Positions 1 to 7,168 are shown, numbered from the stretch's first letter. The stretch: 11,187 nucleotides of DNA from Deltaproteobacteria bacterium (GCA_026996955.1 JALWJV010000324.1:1-11187); one strand, 5' to 3'. Numbers and translations: made by a program. The notes: generated by a model not told the origin, from the sequence alone.

Positions 1-313
1 TCGTTCTGGGTGGTTTTATCAATGGGATATCATCCCAGGTTTTGTGCAGAACATGGGTATAAAAGAATTTCAGCCCGTACAGGTCAAGCTTGACAGCGCT
101 CCAGGAGCGGGCAGCAAGAAGATCGTTGAAATAGTCAAGTAGCTGATCAGATGAAAGGTTGTCAATACGGCATTCAAAATAATTTGCGATACGCCTGATG
201 CCCCTGGCGTATGCTTCAATGGTTTTGGTTCTTAGCCCTTGAAGCTTCAGACACTTCAGGTGTTTCTGGTAATACTTGTTGAATTGCGGATTATCTGGCA
301 GGTTGATGTTCAT
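1..313 (-). CDS. Tyrosine recombinase/integrase, N-terminal part (cut by window edge)
   Basis: Reading the minus strand from an ATG at 313 gives 104 open codons running off the left edge, so the C-terminal catalytic domain (R-H-R-Y residues) is not visible. The start is supported by a strong Shine-Dalgarno, AAGGAGG, seven bases upstream. The product begins MNINLPDNPQFNKYYQKHLK. It resembles the SAM-like core-binding domain of phage-type integrases, with a TKTIEAYARGIRRIANYF helix (about residues 34-51), a YGLKFFYTHVL helix (about 82-92) and a tail reading DDIPLIKPPRT. Such integrases, often ending the domain in a PPR/K motif, are frequently partners of IS91-like elements; that link is family knowledge and not shown here. 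It would bind and recombine DNA in the cytoplasm. The family call is fairly sure; the element it belongs to is not visible. Confidence 0.75.
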   Translation of the reverse strand, partial: MNINLPDNPQFNKYYQKHLKCLKLQGLRTKTIEAYARGIRRIANYFECRIDNLSSDQLLDYFNDLLAARSWSAVKLDLYGLKFFYTHVLHKTWDDIPLIKPPRT

Positions 314-323
314 AAAATCCTCC

Positions 324-388
324 TTTTTGTAATATTGAGTATGAAAAGCATATCAAATTACCTTATCATATACTTTTCATTACAAAAA
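324..388. repeat. Nested inverted repeat in the recombinase leader
   Basis: Inner arms at 341-353 (ATGAAAAGCATAT) and 368-380 (ATATACTTTTCAT) pair at 12 of 13 positions around a 14-base spacer. Outer arms at 324-331 (TTTTTGTA) and 381-388 (TACAAAAA) pair perfectly. The outer left arm is separated from the inner one by nine unpaired bases. The structure ends next to the AAGGAGG ribosome-binding site of the minus-strand recombinase gene. It could be an mRNA stem controlling translation, a regulator-binding dyad or a recombination site; the sequence alone does not decide. Confidence 0.6.
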
Positions 389-474
389 AGAGAGGGAATC
401 AATATATTATATATTATGCAAAAACAGGAAAGGGGCTGGAATGCCTGCCGCGATAGCGGCTTCGTCCAACCCGG

Positions 475-499
475 TGTCCACTAAACTGGGGGAAGGTCA
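475..499 (-). mobile_element. Solitary IS3-group-like terminal inverted repeat (relic)
   Basis: Read on the minus strand, these 25 bases begin TGACCTTCCCCCAG and end TAGTGGACA. From memory this resembles the terminal repeat of IS3 itself (TGATCTTACCCAG...TAGTGGACA), including the terminal TGA. The outer tip at 499 would lie 21 bases from the aroE stop, with the element extending toward lower coordinates. No IS3 transposase frame or second end is visible, so at most this is a remnant. The call rests on a remembered consensus and could be chance. Confidence 0.4.
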
Positions 500-520
500 C
501 CTTAGGCTGCACCTTGCATA

Positions 521-1333
521 TTAAGCAAACCGGTTGTAAAGAATCTTTTCCATGACATTAATAGGCGCCTTCCTACCAGTCCAAAACTCAAATTGAGACA
601 CTGCCTGCAAAAGCAGCATCCTGAGTCCATTAATGGTCACGCAACCAGCCTTTTCTGCCTCATCAAGCAATTTTGTCTTGAGAGGGGCGTAAACAATATC
701 CATAACGATACTGAATCTTTCAAGAATTTCAGAAGGCACAGGAGTTTTGTGACTATACGGCTCCATACCAACTGAAGTGGTATTGACAAGTATTTCACCC
801 TCTATATCCTGAATTTCATCAAGTCCGCTCCAGGAACAAGAAAACCGTTCAGCCAGTTTTTTCGCATTTTCAACTGTACGATTTGCTAAATGGACAAGTG
901 CACCTCGCTCTTTCAGTCCGGCGCATACTGCCCGTGCAGAGCCACCTGCCCCAAGCACAACAGCCCGTTTTCCTTCAAGCTGGGTCTGCTCTTCCAATGC
1001 CTTTACAGCACCGAGCCAATCTGTATTCCCGCCCCAAAGACTGCCATTTCTGTTTACAAGGGTATTGACCGCACCTATTATCTGGGCAACATCATCCACC
1101 TCATCAAGAAACTCCATTATCTCAACCTTGTGTGGAATGGTCACCGAAAGCCCCTTAATGCCCAGAGCCCTGATGCCTCGAACCGCAGAAGGCAGATCAG
1201 TAACATCAAAAGCCAAATAAACCGCATTAATACCAACGGCATCAAATGCTGCATTATGCATTGCAGGACTCAGGCTGTGGGATACAGGATGGCCGATAAT
1301 GCCATAAAGTGTTGTGGAGGCGTCAGGTTTCAT
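521..1333 (-). CDS. aroE: Shikimate dehydrogenase (NADP-dependent)
   Basis: Reduces 3-dehydroshikimate to shikimate with NADPH, the fourth step of the chorismate pathway, in the cytoplasm. At 270 residues it has the usual AroE length. Substrate-domain motifs are GHPVSHSLSPAMHN (14-27), VTIPHK with the catalytic lysine K69, and GGNTDW (101-106) with the catalytic-type D105. The NADP-binding Rossmann half shows GAGGSARA (128-135), an NRT motif (151-153) expected to contact the NADP phosphate, NTTSVGM (184-190), and a C-terminal NG...Q signature (N235, G236, Q243). The ATG at 1333 is the only sensible start: an in-frame TGA lies a few codons upstream. It has no clear Shine-Dalgarno. It follows the aconitase gene in the same direction, but a terminator lies between them, so it probably depends on read-through or an unseen promoter. 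All motifs are intact. Confidence 0.96.
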   Translation of the reverse strand: MKPDASTTLYGIIGHPVSHSLSPAMHNAAFDAVGINAVYLAFDVTDLPSAVRGIRALGIKGLSVTIPHKVEIMEFLDEVDDVAQIIGAVNTLVNRNGSLWGGNTDWLGAVKALEEQTQLEGKRAVVLGAGGSARAVCAGLKERGALVHLANRTVENAKKLAERFSCSWSGLDEIQDIEGEILVNTTSVGMEPYSHKTPVPSEILERFSIVMDIVYAPLKTKLLDEAEKAGCVTINGLRMLLLQAVSQFEFWTGRKAPINVMEKILYNRFA

Positions 1334-1344
1334 AGCATCTGCAG

Positions 1345-1386
1345 ATCAAAAAATAATGGCTGAACACAGACACTCCATGTTCAGCC
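1345..1386 (-). terminator. Rho-independent terminator of the aconitase gene
   Basis: A perfect 9-bp stem (GGCTGAACA at 1358-1366, TGTTCAGCC at 1378-1386, 11-base loop) is followed on the minus strand by ATTATTTTTT. It begins 20 bases after the aconitase stop codon and ends just before the aroE start, so it should largely separate transcription of the two genes. Confidence 0.85.
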
Positions 1387-1405
1387 AAAGAATCAAACCC
1401 TGAAA

Positions 1406-3346
1406 TCAGGATTCCTGTGCACCAATCTTTGCCCGGACCCAGTTAAGCAGGCTTCCTGCCCCCAGAATCAGCCTGTCACGCTCTGAAAGGTCGAGTTTTG
1501 CCTGAATTGTCTGATCACTTCCAATCTTTACAGTAACCGTGTCAGAACCGCTCAGAAGCGCTGCCCTGATTCCAGGAATGGTAATCTCGGCGCCCTGTTC
1601 AACCTTGTCATAATCAGCAGGATCGGCAAATGTCATGGGAACAATTCCAAAATTTACAAGATTTGCCTTGTGAATCCTGGCAAAGCTCTTGACCAACTTG
1701 GCACGCACGCCAAGATACCTTGGGGCAAGGGCAGCATGTTCCCTTGACGAACCCTGGCCGTAATTTTCACCACCAACAATTATGACAGAACCTGCCTGCT
1801 GCGCACGGCTGGAAAATTCCGGATCAATGGCAGAGAAGACATATTCACTGATTGCAGGGATATTGCTTCTCAGAGGCAGAATTTTGCTTCCCGCAGGCAT
1901 GATATGATCAGTAGTAATATTGTCACCCACCTTCAGGATTGCCGTGGCCTTGAGATCATCCGGCAGAGGATCAAAATCAGGAAGCGGCTTTATATTGGGC
2001 CCGCGAAGCACCTCAACACCTGTACCGTCTTCAGGCGGAGGAATAATGCCATTATCATTTATAATATATTTATCAGGAAGGCTCACAACAGGGGCGTCAC
2101 CCAGCTCACGAGGGTCTGTAATCTTGCCTGTAATGGCTGCAGCAACCGCCACCTCAGGAGAGCAAAGATAGACCTTGTCATCCTTGGTGCCACTCCTTCC
2201 CGGGAAATTCCTCGTAAAGGTACGCATTGAGATTGTACCTGTTGCAGGGGCCTGTCCCATTCCTATGCAGCCAAGGCATCCGCACTGATGAATCCTTGCA
2301 CCGCAGTGAATAAGATGCCTGAGTGCGCCTGCTGCATCAGCGTTTTCAAGCACCTGGCGGCTTCCCGGATTGATTTCAAAACTTACAGACTTATCAATCT
2401 CCCTGTCTTTTAACGCCTCTGCCGCAAGGACAATATCCCGATACGATGAATTGGCGCATGAACCGATTATCACCTGTGATACCGGCTGGCCTGCAACCTC
2501 ACTGACCTTTTTTACATTATCAGGTGAGGATGGGCATGCTACCATGGGCTCAAGTTCATCAAGGTTTATCTCAATTAGGTCGGCATAGGTAACATTGTCA
2601 TCTGCAACAAGCTCAACCCACTGCTCTCCCCTGCCCTGGCTTTCAAGGAATTTGCGTGTTACGGCATCCGATGGAAAAACAGTCCCTGTGGCACCCAGTT
2701 CTGTACCGATATTTGCTATTGCCGCCCTGTCGGTAACAGAAAGGGTCTCAACACCAGGGCCAAAATACTCCATCACCCTGCCAACGCCTCCCTTGACAGA
2801 AAGCTGCCTCAAAAGCTCAAGGATCACATCCTTTGGAGATACCCAGGGCTGAAGGCTCCCTGTAAGTTTGACACCCACAATAAGAGGCATATTGAGATGG
2901 AAAGGCTCTCCAGCCATTGCCATGGCAACATCTAGTCCGCCTGCACCCATTGCAAGCATGCCGCACCCACCGGCAGTTGGGGTATGGCTGTCAGACCCAA
3001 GCAGGGTTTTGCCAGGCCTTGCAAAACGCTCCAGGTGAACCTGGTGGCATATTCCATTCCCAGGCCTTGAGAACTGGATACCGAATTTTGCTGCTATGGA
3101 CTGAAGAAAACGGTGGTCATCAGCGTTTCTGAAATCAGACTGAAGCAGATTATGGTCAACATAGCTTACAGAGAGCTCTGTCTTTACCCTTGGAATTCCT
3201 ATGGCTTCAAATTCAAGGTATGCCATTGTCCCTGTGGCATCCTGTGTCAGGGTCTGGTCAATCCTGATGGCAATAGGGCTTCCTGGAACCATCTCACCTT
3301 CCACCAGGTGTTCTGCAATTATCTTCTCGGTAACGGTCAAACCCAT
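1406..3346 (-). CDS. acn: Aconitate hydratase, single-chain Aquifex-type
   Basis: Interconverts citrate and isocitrate through cis-aconitate in the TCA cycle, using a [4Fe-4S] cluster, in the cytoplasm. The 646-residue chain is shorter than the roughly 750-900 residues of AcnA/AcnB and fits the putative aconitase group first noted in Aquifex and common in deltaproteobacteria. Visible motifs are GSDSHTPTAGGCGMLAMGAG (117-136), GSCANSS (295-301) with cluster ligand C297, CGCLGC (355-360) supplying the CxxC ligands C357 and C360, and the swivel-domain GSSREHAA (532-539) with the active-site serine/arginine pair. KSFARIHKANLVNFGIVP (553-570) is also typical. The start has AAGGAG seven bases upstream. 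Members of this superfamily also include isopropylmalate isomerase and homoaconitase; the fused swivel domain and motif order favour aconitase. It is divergent from the DAHP synthase gene. Confidence 0.93.
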   Translation of the reverse strand: MGLTVTEKIIAEHLVEGEMVPGSPIAIRIDQTLTQDATGTMAYLEFEAIGIPRVKTELSVSYVDHNLLQSDFRNADDHRFLQSIAAKFGIQFSRPGNGICHQVHLERFARPGKTLLGSDSHTPTAGGCGMLAMGAGGLDVAMAMAGEPFHLNMPLIVGVKLTGSLQPWVSPKDVILELLRQLSVKGGVGRVMEYFGPGVETLSVTDRAAIANIGTELGATGTVFPSDAVTRKFLESQGRGEQWVELVADDNVTYADLIEINLDELEPMVACPSSPDNVKKVSEVAGQPVSQVIIGSCANSSYRDIVLAAEALKDREIDKSVSFEINPGSRQVLENADAAGALRHLIHCGARIHQCGCLGCIGMGQAPATGTISMRTFTRNFPGRSGTKDDKVYLCSPEVAVAAAITGKITDPRELGDAPVVSLPDKYIINDNGIIPPPEDGTGVEVLRGPNIKPLPDFDPLPDDLKATAILKVGDNITTDHIMPAGSKILPLRSNIPAISEYVFSAIDPEFSSRAQQAGSVIIVGGENYGQGSSREHAALAPRYLGVRAKLVKSFARIHKANLVNFGIVPMTFADPADYDKVEQGAEITIPGIRAALLSGSDTVTVKIGSDQTIQAKLDLSERDRLILGAGSLLNWVRAKIGAQES

Positions 3347-3370
3347 AAATTACTCCTTAACTAATGTGAT

Positions 3371-3434
3371 TATATATGCATATTACCCGGATTGAGCAAA
3401 AGGAGATGAAGCAAATACGGCATTCGCTCAATCC
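3371..3434 (-). promoter_or_regulatory. Candidate aconitase promoter with 9-bp dyad
   Basis: On the minus strand TTGCTC (3399-3394) and TATATA (3376-3371) are 17 bases apart, giving a plausible sigma70-type promoter with a short leader to the ATG at 3346. A perfect 9-bp inverted repeat, GGATTGAGC (3389-3397) and GCTCAATCC (3426-3434), has one arm overlapping the -35 box. That placement suits an operator, but the bound regulator is unknown. Alternative TTGACT/TTGACA hexamers occur further upstream. Confidence 0.45.
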
Positions 3435-3521
3435 TGTTAAACCTATGTCAAAACCTTGCCTCAGTCAACATTCATAATGGATATAATCAGGCATAAAAAT
3501 CGCAACATGATTGTTGACCAG

Positions 3522-3559
3522 CCGTGGTCACGGTGGTAAAAATCAAAAAAAATTATAGT
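3522..3559 (+). promoter_or_regulatory. Candidate DAHP synthase promoter with upstream palindrome
   Basis: A TATAGT -10-like hexamer (3554-3559) follows an A-rich tract, but no good -35 box is present at the right distance. Instead the palindrome CCGTG-GT-CACGG (3522-3533) is centred about 39 bases before the expected transcription start, where class II activators bind. This is inference from position only. Confidence 0.3.
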
Positions 3560-3607
3560 AGGCTCAATATGTGTCGATAAAAGAGGAGAGGAACGTAAGT
3601 TTTAATC

Positions 3608-4741
3608 ATGATTATTATTTTCAAGACAGATGTCGGCCCCGATGGGGAAGAGATAACCAGAATAAAAGAATTCCTTGAGAATTTTCCGGGCGTAAACCTG
3701 AAACTCGTGGAATTTGAAGGGGAAACCCGTACGGTACGGGAGATGCACCTGATCGGCCCAACCCACAACATACCGGAGGAGGTTGTGGGGGCAATGAAGG
3801 GTGTGGAAAAGGTGGTCAGGGTCTCCACCAAATACCGGCAGATTGGAAGGCACGATGTGAACTTCGTGCCGGTAGGATTTGAATATAATGGAATAAAATT
3901 TGACCAGGACGGCCTGCAGGTATTTGCCGGTCCCTGTGCCGTGGACACCCCTGAAAACGTAGAGGCAACATTCAAGTTTCTGCAGTCCATTGGTCTTACC
4001 ACTGCACGTATGGGCGCTTACAAGCCCCGTACAAGCCCTTATGATTTTCAGGGGCATGGCAGGGAGTGCCTTCCCTGGGTCTTTGAGCTTGCCGGGAAGT
4101 ACGGAATCAAGGCAATCGCAATGGAGGTGCTAAGGGAACAGCACATTGACGAAATACAGGAAGAACTTGAAAAGGCAGGCAAACCAACCGGTGTGGTGCT
4201 GCAGATTGGAACCAGAAATGCTCAGAATTTCGAGCTGTTAAAGCAGGTAGGCATGCAACAGGAGATGCCGGTTCTTTACAAGCGGGGTATGGGACTTACC
4301 ATTGAAGAATCCCTTAACGCATGTGAGTACATTGCAAGTGGCGGTAACAGGAATATCATATTCTGCCTCAGGGGAGTAAAATCCCAAATGGGTGCGCCCC
4401 ACCGAAACCTTGTTGACTTTGCCCATGTTCCTGTGATACAGAGACTTACAAGGCTGCCGGTCTGCATTGACCCCAGCCATTCGGTAGGCTCCAAAGACTA
4501 TGCACCCAATGGTCTCATGGACATATTCCATGTTGCAGCCCAAGGAGTTATAGCAGGGGCCAATATGATCCTGGTGGAATGCCATCCGGAACCTGAAAGT
4601 GCTTGGTGCGACGGTCATCAGTCACTGACATTCAAGGAACTGGAGCAGTTCATGCAGGATGTGGAAATTGTACAGGAAGCCTTTAGAAAAAGAGTGGAGG
4701 TCTTTTCTCAAGGCTTGGTTAAGGAAATGACAGGGGAGTAA
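3608..4741 (+). CDS. aroF: 3-deoxy-7-phosphoheptulonate (DAHP) synthase, type I-beta
   Basis: Condenses phosphoenolpyruvate and erythrose-4-phosphate into DAHP, the first committed step of aromatic amino acid synthesis. The 377-residue chain has a ferredoxin-like N-terminal regulatory domain (about 1-75), as in the Thermotoga enzyme, then a TIM barrel. Barrel motifs are FAGPCAVD (106-113) with metal ligand C110, GAYKPRTSPYDFQG (136-149) with PEP-binding K139, QIGTRNAQNF (199-208), YKRG (224-227), DPSHSVG (288-294) with H291, VECHPEP (323-329) with E324 and CDGHQSL (334-340) with D335. The four metal ligands are all present. No chorismate mutase domain is fused. In this type the N-terminal domain gives feedback control by aromatic amino acids (family knowledge). 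The ATG at 3608 matches the family's MIxxx start, but the GGAGAGG ribosome-binding site is unusually far away, about 16 bases; an in-frame TAA at 3596 rules out a longer version. Confidence 0.95.
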   Translation: MIIIFKTDVGPDGEEITRIKEFLENFPGVNLKLVEFEGETRTVREMHLIGPTHNIPEEVVGAMKGVEKVVRVSTKYRQIGRHDVNFVPVGFEYNGIKFDQDGLQVFAGPCAVDTPENVEATFKFLQSIGLTTARMGAYKPRTSPYDFQGHGRECLPWVFELAGKYGIKAIAMEVLREQHIDEIQEELEKAGKPTGVVLQIGTRNAQNFELLKQVGMQQEMPVLYKRGMGLTIEESLNACEYIASGGNRNIIFCLRGVKSQMGAPHRNLVDFAHVPVIQRLTRLPVCIDPSHSVGSKDYAPNGLMDIFHVAAQGVIAGANMILVECHPEPESAWCDGHQSLTFKELEQFMQDVEIVQEAFRKRVEVFSQGLVKEMTGE

Positions 4742-4768
4742 AACACCAACCCGTATGAAAAGGAGGTG

Positions 4769-4816
4769 ATGAAACAAAACAGACTATTTATCAAGCCTTA
4801 TGTTCATGCTGTGTAA
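4769..4816 (+). CDS. Possible 15-codon leader ORF before the porin gene
   Basis: ATG at 4769 opens MKQNRLFIKPYVHAV and stops at TAA. It is immediately preceded by AAGGAGG, only two bases from the ATG, which is tighter than normal. A four-codon frame (MKRR) starting at 4755 ends in a TGATG overlap with this start. There is no homology to judge by. It may be a leader peptide or chance; the strong Shine-Dalgarno without another gene to serve is the reason for listing it. Confidence 0.2.
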   Translation: MKQNRLFIKPYVHAV

Positions 4817-4865
4817 AAAATTATCAAATTCAGAGGATTTTATTTAAACAGGAGGGATACCTAAC

Positions 4866-6494
4866 ATGAAGAAAATTCTCACTATTATCACGTGTTTTTT
4901 TGCTGCCGTTGCATTTGCAGGACTTGCACAGGCAGGCCCGGGGTCAGTTGAAGTACAGACCCTAGGTGATATTACAATCAAGATGGGTGCTCAGGTAAGG
5001 CTGGTTCCCACATCTGAAGTTCACAGGGACTTTGGTATTTCTGACAAACTGAACGGAGATCAGGAAGAGAGGGCATCCAAAATAATGCGGGGTGCTTACC
5101 TCAGCACCAGGGCCCACCTCACTGAGGCTGGCGGTGCAGTCAAAGATAACTACATCCGCGGTGAAAACAGGCTCTTCTTCAACTTTGCCCACGATCAGGA
5201 TTGGGATGTTTACTTCGCCCTTGAATCCGACACCACTCTTGACAGAGCCAGCGTTGACAGGACAGACTTTGCATCAGGTAAACAGTCCCAGCAGTTTGGT
5301 ATTGAGCGCCTGAATGCATCTTTCAACCTGCCTTGGATCAACTCCCGCCTGAACGGTGGTTGGGACGTTAAGGCTGCCGACGTTAAATTCGGTGGTATGG
5401 TCTATGGCGACGATGACCCAGGCATCGGTATTACCGGATGTGCCAACAACTTTTCCTGGTCAGCCTGGTACATCAAGAAGGACGAATCTGAAGCTGGTTA
5501 TACACCTAACAACACGGATACTGGCTCAGGTGTTGACAAAAATGACACTAACGCCATTGGCACACCAGTTCAGGACTATGATCATGACAGAACCTTCATT
5601 TTTGGTAAATTAGGCTACACTTTTGGTGGAAGCTTTGTGGAAGGTTTTTACATGTGGGATCATAACGACCTTGAGGCAAACGGAGATGCTACCTATGTGG
5701 ACAGGCACTTCTTTGGAATTAATTACAAAGGTGACTATGGTATCTTCAAGCCTCTGGCAGAGATCGCATATGTAACCGGTGATGTTGATAATATCGGGGC
5801 CAAACTCGACAAGAATGATGCTGACATCAGTTCAGTAGCTTTATATGCCGATCTTCTGGTTGATCTCCATGAATATGTTGGTTTGAAAAAATTCAATGCC
5901 CATATCGGTGGCTACTATCTCCAGGGTGACGGTGATCCTTCAGACGACAAGCTGAGAGGTTTTACTCCTGCAGTTGGTATCACCAGGTTCACTCCAAGGT
6001 ATGGAAGTGAGCAGAGCATTGTACATGACGGCAACCCGATTTTCGGACAGGTTCTGTACAGCATGTTCCCTGCCTACTACGGCACTGTATATGGTGGCGG
6101 TATCAATGGCGGTGCTGCTCTGAACAACCCTGGCTTTGAGATGATCGGTGGTGGTGTTGATGCTCAGATTGGAGAGTTCACCTACATCACACACGTTATG
6201 GCAATGTGGTTCCAGCAGTCAACGGCTGTTGAATACTATTTTGCTCAGGCCGGCGTTACCGGTGACGTTGACATCGACTCCTTCATGGGTGTTGAGTGGA
6301 ACCATGAGCTCCGCTACAAAATCTACAAGAATGTTACCCTCAAGGGTGGCATGGCATTCCTATTCCCTGGCTCAGGTGCCAAGGATATTACTCAGGCATA
6401 CAACGCTTATGGCGAGGGCGTTGATTTTGAGGATGCAGACGATTCTTCCAAAGTCTCAATGCGGTTCGCTGCTGAGCTTCTCTGGTTCTTCTAA
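4866..6494 (+). CDS. Porin-like outer-membrane beta-barrel protein
   Basis: A 542-residue exported protein, probably a general porin or channel in the outer membrane. It has a classic Sec signal peptide: MKK, a hydrophobic stretch (about 4-20) and a likely cleavage site AQA|G after residue 23. The mature part has alternating aromatic strands, many YG/GG turns and Asp/Asn-rich probable loops (for example GDDDPG, about 181-186, and the Asn/Asp/Thr-rich 215-235). The C-terminus ends in a final strand closing with phenylalanine (LLWFF), the usual barrel-assembly signal. The substrate is unknown and no named porin family is recognised with certainty. The start has GGAGGG nine bases upstream. The gene stands alone, with its own leader and a strong terminator, as expected for an abundant envelope protein. 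A transport-specific barrel or an alginate-export-like protein remain alternatives. Confidence 0.8.
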   Translation: MKKILTIITCFFAAVAFAGLAQAGPGSVEVQTLGDITIKMGAQVRLVPTSEVHRDFGISDKLNGDQEERASKIMRGAYLSTRAHLTEAGGAVKDNYIRGENRLFFNFAHDQDWDVYFALESDTTLDRASVDRTDFASGKQSQQFGIERLNASFNLPWINSRLNGGWDVKAADVKFGGMVYGDDDPGIGITGCANNFSWSAWYIKKDESEAGYTPNNTDTGSGVDKNDTNAIGTPVQDYDHDRTFIFGKLGYTFGGSFVEGFYMWDHNDLEANGDATYVDRHFFGINYKGDYGIFKPLAEIAYVTGDVDNIGAKLDKNDADISSVALYADLLVDLHEYVGLKKFNAHIGGYYLQGDGDPSDDKLRGFTPAVGITRFTPRYGSEQSIVHDGNPIFGQVLYSMFPAYYGTVYGGGINGGAALNNPGFEMIGGGVDAQIGEFTYITHVMAMWFQQSTAVEYYFAQAGVTGDVDIDSFMGVEWNHELRYKIYKNVTLKGGMAFLFPGSGAKDITQAYNAYGEGVDFEDADDSSKVSMRFAAELLWFF

Positions 6495-6510
6495 GCCGAA
6501 AGAAGCAACG

Positions 6511-6532
6511 TTGCCGCCACAGGTTGCGGCAA
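6511..6532 (+). other. First of two tandem hairpins after the porin gene
   Basis: TTGCCGC (6511-6517) and GCGGCAA (6526-6532) form a 7-bp stem with an 8-base loop, 17 bases after the stop. No T-tract follows, so it is not itself a terminator; it may protect the 3' end of the porin mRNA. Confidence 0.5.
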
Positions 6533-6548
6533 TTTAAAGTGTAACCAC

Positions 6549-6588
6549 GCCCGCTGGCTCTATATTGAGCCAGCGGGCTTTTTATTTT
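6549..6588 (+). terminator. Strong rho-independent terminator of the porin gene
   Basis: A perfect 12-bp GC-rich stem, GCCCGCTGGCTC (6549-6560) and GAGCCAGCGGGC (6567-6578), with a TATATT loop is followed by TTTTTATTTT. It isolates the porin gene from the Rrf2-cyd unit. Confidence 0.95.
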
Positions 6589-6636
6589 CCTACTCACAAG
6601 CAGATGCTACATCCTGCCTTTTTTACTAATCAAGAT

Positions 6637-6690
6637 TTGACTTGTCTTATTTGCAGTGTTATAAGAGTAATTATATCGGGTAAATCTTTT
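6637..6690 (+). promoter_or_regulatory. Sigma70-type promoter of the Rrf2-cyd unit
   Basis: TTGACT (6637-6642), exactly 17 bases, then TATAAG (6660-6665) is close to consensus. The expected start point is near 6672. The bases around it (GAGTAATTATATCGGGTA, 6665-6682) include a TACCCGAT half-site on the minus strand, similar to half-sites recalled for IscR/Rrf2-type operators, with a poor second half. Autoregulation by the adjacent Rrf2 protein is plausible but not shown. Confidence 0.65.
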
Positions 6691-6745
6691 TGACCTAATT
6701 TGAGCTATTTAACCAATAAAATAAAATATACAGGAATTTCACAAA

Positions 6746-7168
6746 ATGAGATTAACGCGAGCAGGTGAATATGCTGTCCGATGCGTGGTTTACCTTTCCA
6801 ATGCCGGACGTGATGTCCTTGTATCCAGAAAAGAAATCGCAGCAAAGGCAGATATCCCGGCACAATTTCTTGCTAAAATAGCGCAAGAGCTTGCCAAGGC
6901 AGGCATTATAGAAATCAGACAGGGAGTTCGAGGTGGTTTCATTCTTATCAAAGACCCTCAGGATATAACTCTCCTCGACATAGTGGAAACCATGATTGGC
7001 GAGATATACCTGAATGACTGTGTTTGCAGGCCAGGCTCCTGTGATGCCAGCTCCACATGTTCAGTTCATAGGGTGTGGCAGCATGCCAGAAATCAGTTAA
7101 GAGAAACTTTGGGGTCGGTAACGTTTGACGATCTAATCAACGAAGGGGCATGTTTTCCACCAACATGA
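6746..7168 (+). CDS. Rrf2-family transcriptional regulator, probable Fe-S sensor
   Basis: A 140-residue DNA-binding regulator of the IscR/NsrR/RirA family. It opens with MRLTRAGEYAVRCVVYL, the standard Rrf2 start. The winged helix-turn-helix covers about 26-66, with the recognition helix IPAQFLAKIAQELAKAG (37-53) and the wing VRGGFIL (61-67). A cysteine cluster follows: C92, C94, C99 and C105, plus H108, where IscR-type proteins bind a [2Fe-2S] or [4Fe-4S] cluster. The spacing C94-x4-C99-x5-C105 differs slightly from the common x5-x5 pattern. The ATG lies ten bases after an AGGAA element. It is the first gene after a strong promoter and only 22 bases before the DUF4492 gene of the cyd set, so it probably senses oxygen, nitric oxide or redox stress and controls the oxidase and itself. 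The ligand is unknown. Confidence 0.9.
   Translation: MRLTRAGEYAVRCVVYLSNAGRDVLVSRKEIAAKADIPAQFLAKIAQELAKAGIIEIRQGVRGGFILIKDPQDITLLDIVETMIGEIYLNDCVCRPGSCDASSTCSVHRVWQHARNQLRETLGSVTFDDLINEGACFPPT

Larger units (their letters stand above)
314..520. other. Intergenic region between recombinase gene and aroE
   Basis: No gene is supported in these 207 bases. The recombinase-proximal half (about 320-420) is AT-rich and contains a nested inverted repeat; the aroE-proximal half holds a small GC-rich hairpin (GCCGC-GATA-GCGGC, 446-459) and an IS3-like end. An open frame on the plus strand starting at 239 overlaps the recombinase gene and has no recognisable product, so it is not called. No strong promoter for the recombinase was found, although TATAAT-like hexamers occur on the minus strand around 403-415. 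Confidence 0.6.

Noticed and set aside
239..484. 81-codon plus-strand frame at the left edge
   Set aside because: It overlaps the recombinase gene, has no recognisable domain and runs through AT-rich intergenic DNA; the minus-strand gene has the better start and homology.
890..1363. 157-codon plus-strand frame opposite aroE
   Set aside because: Antisense shadow of a fully motif-supported aroE; low-complexity composition and no recognisable family.
3553..4057. Two minus-strand frames of about 150 codons opposite the DAHP synthase start
   Set aside because: Both are antisense to a conserved domain, overlap each other and lack recognisable motifs.
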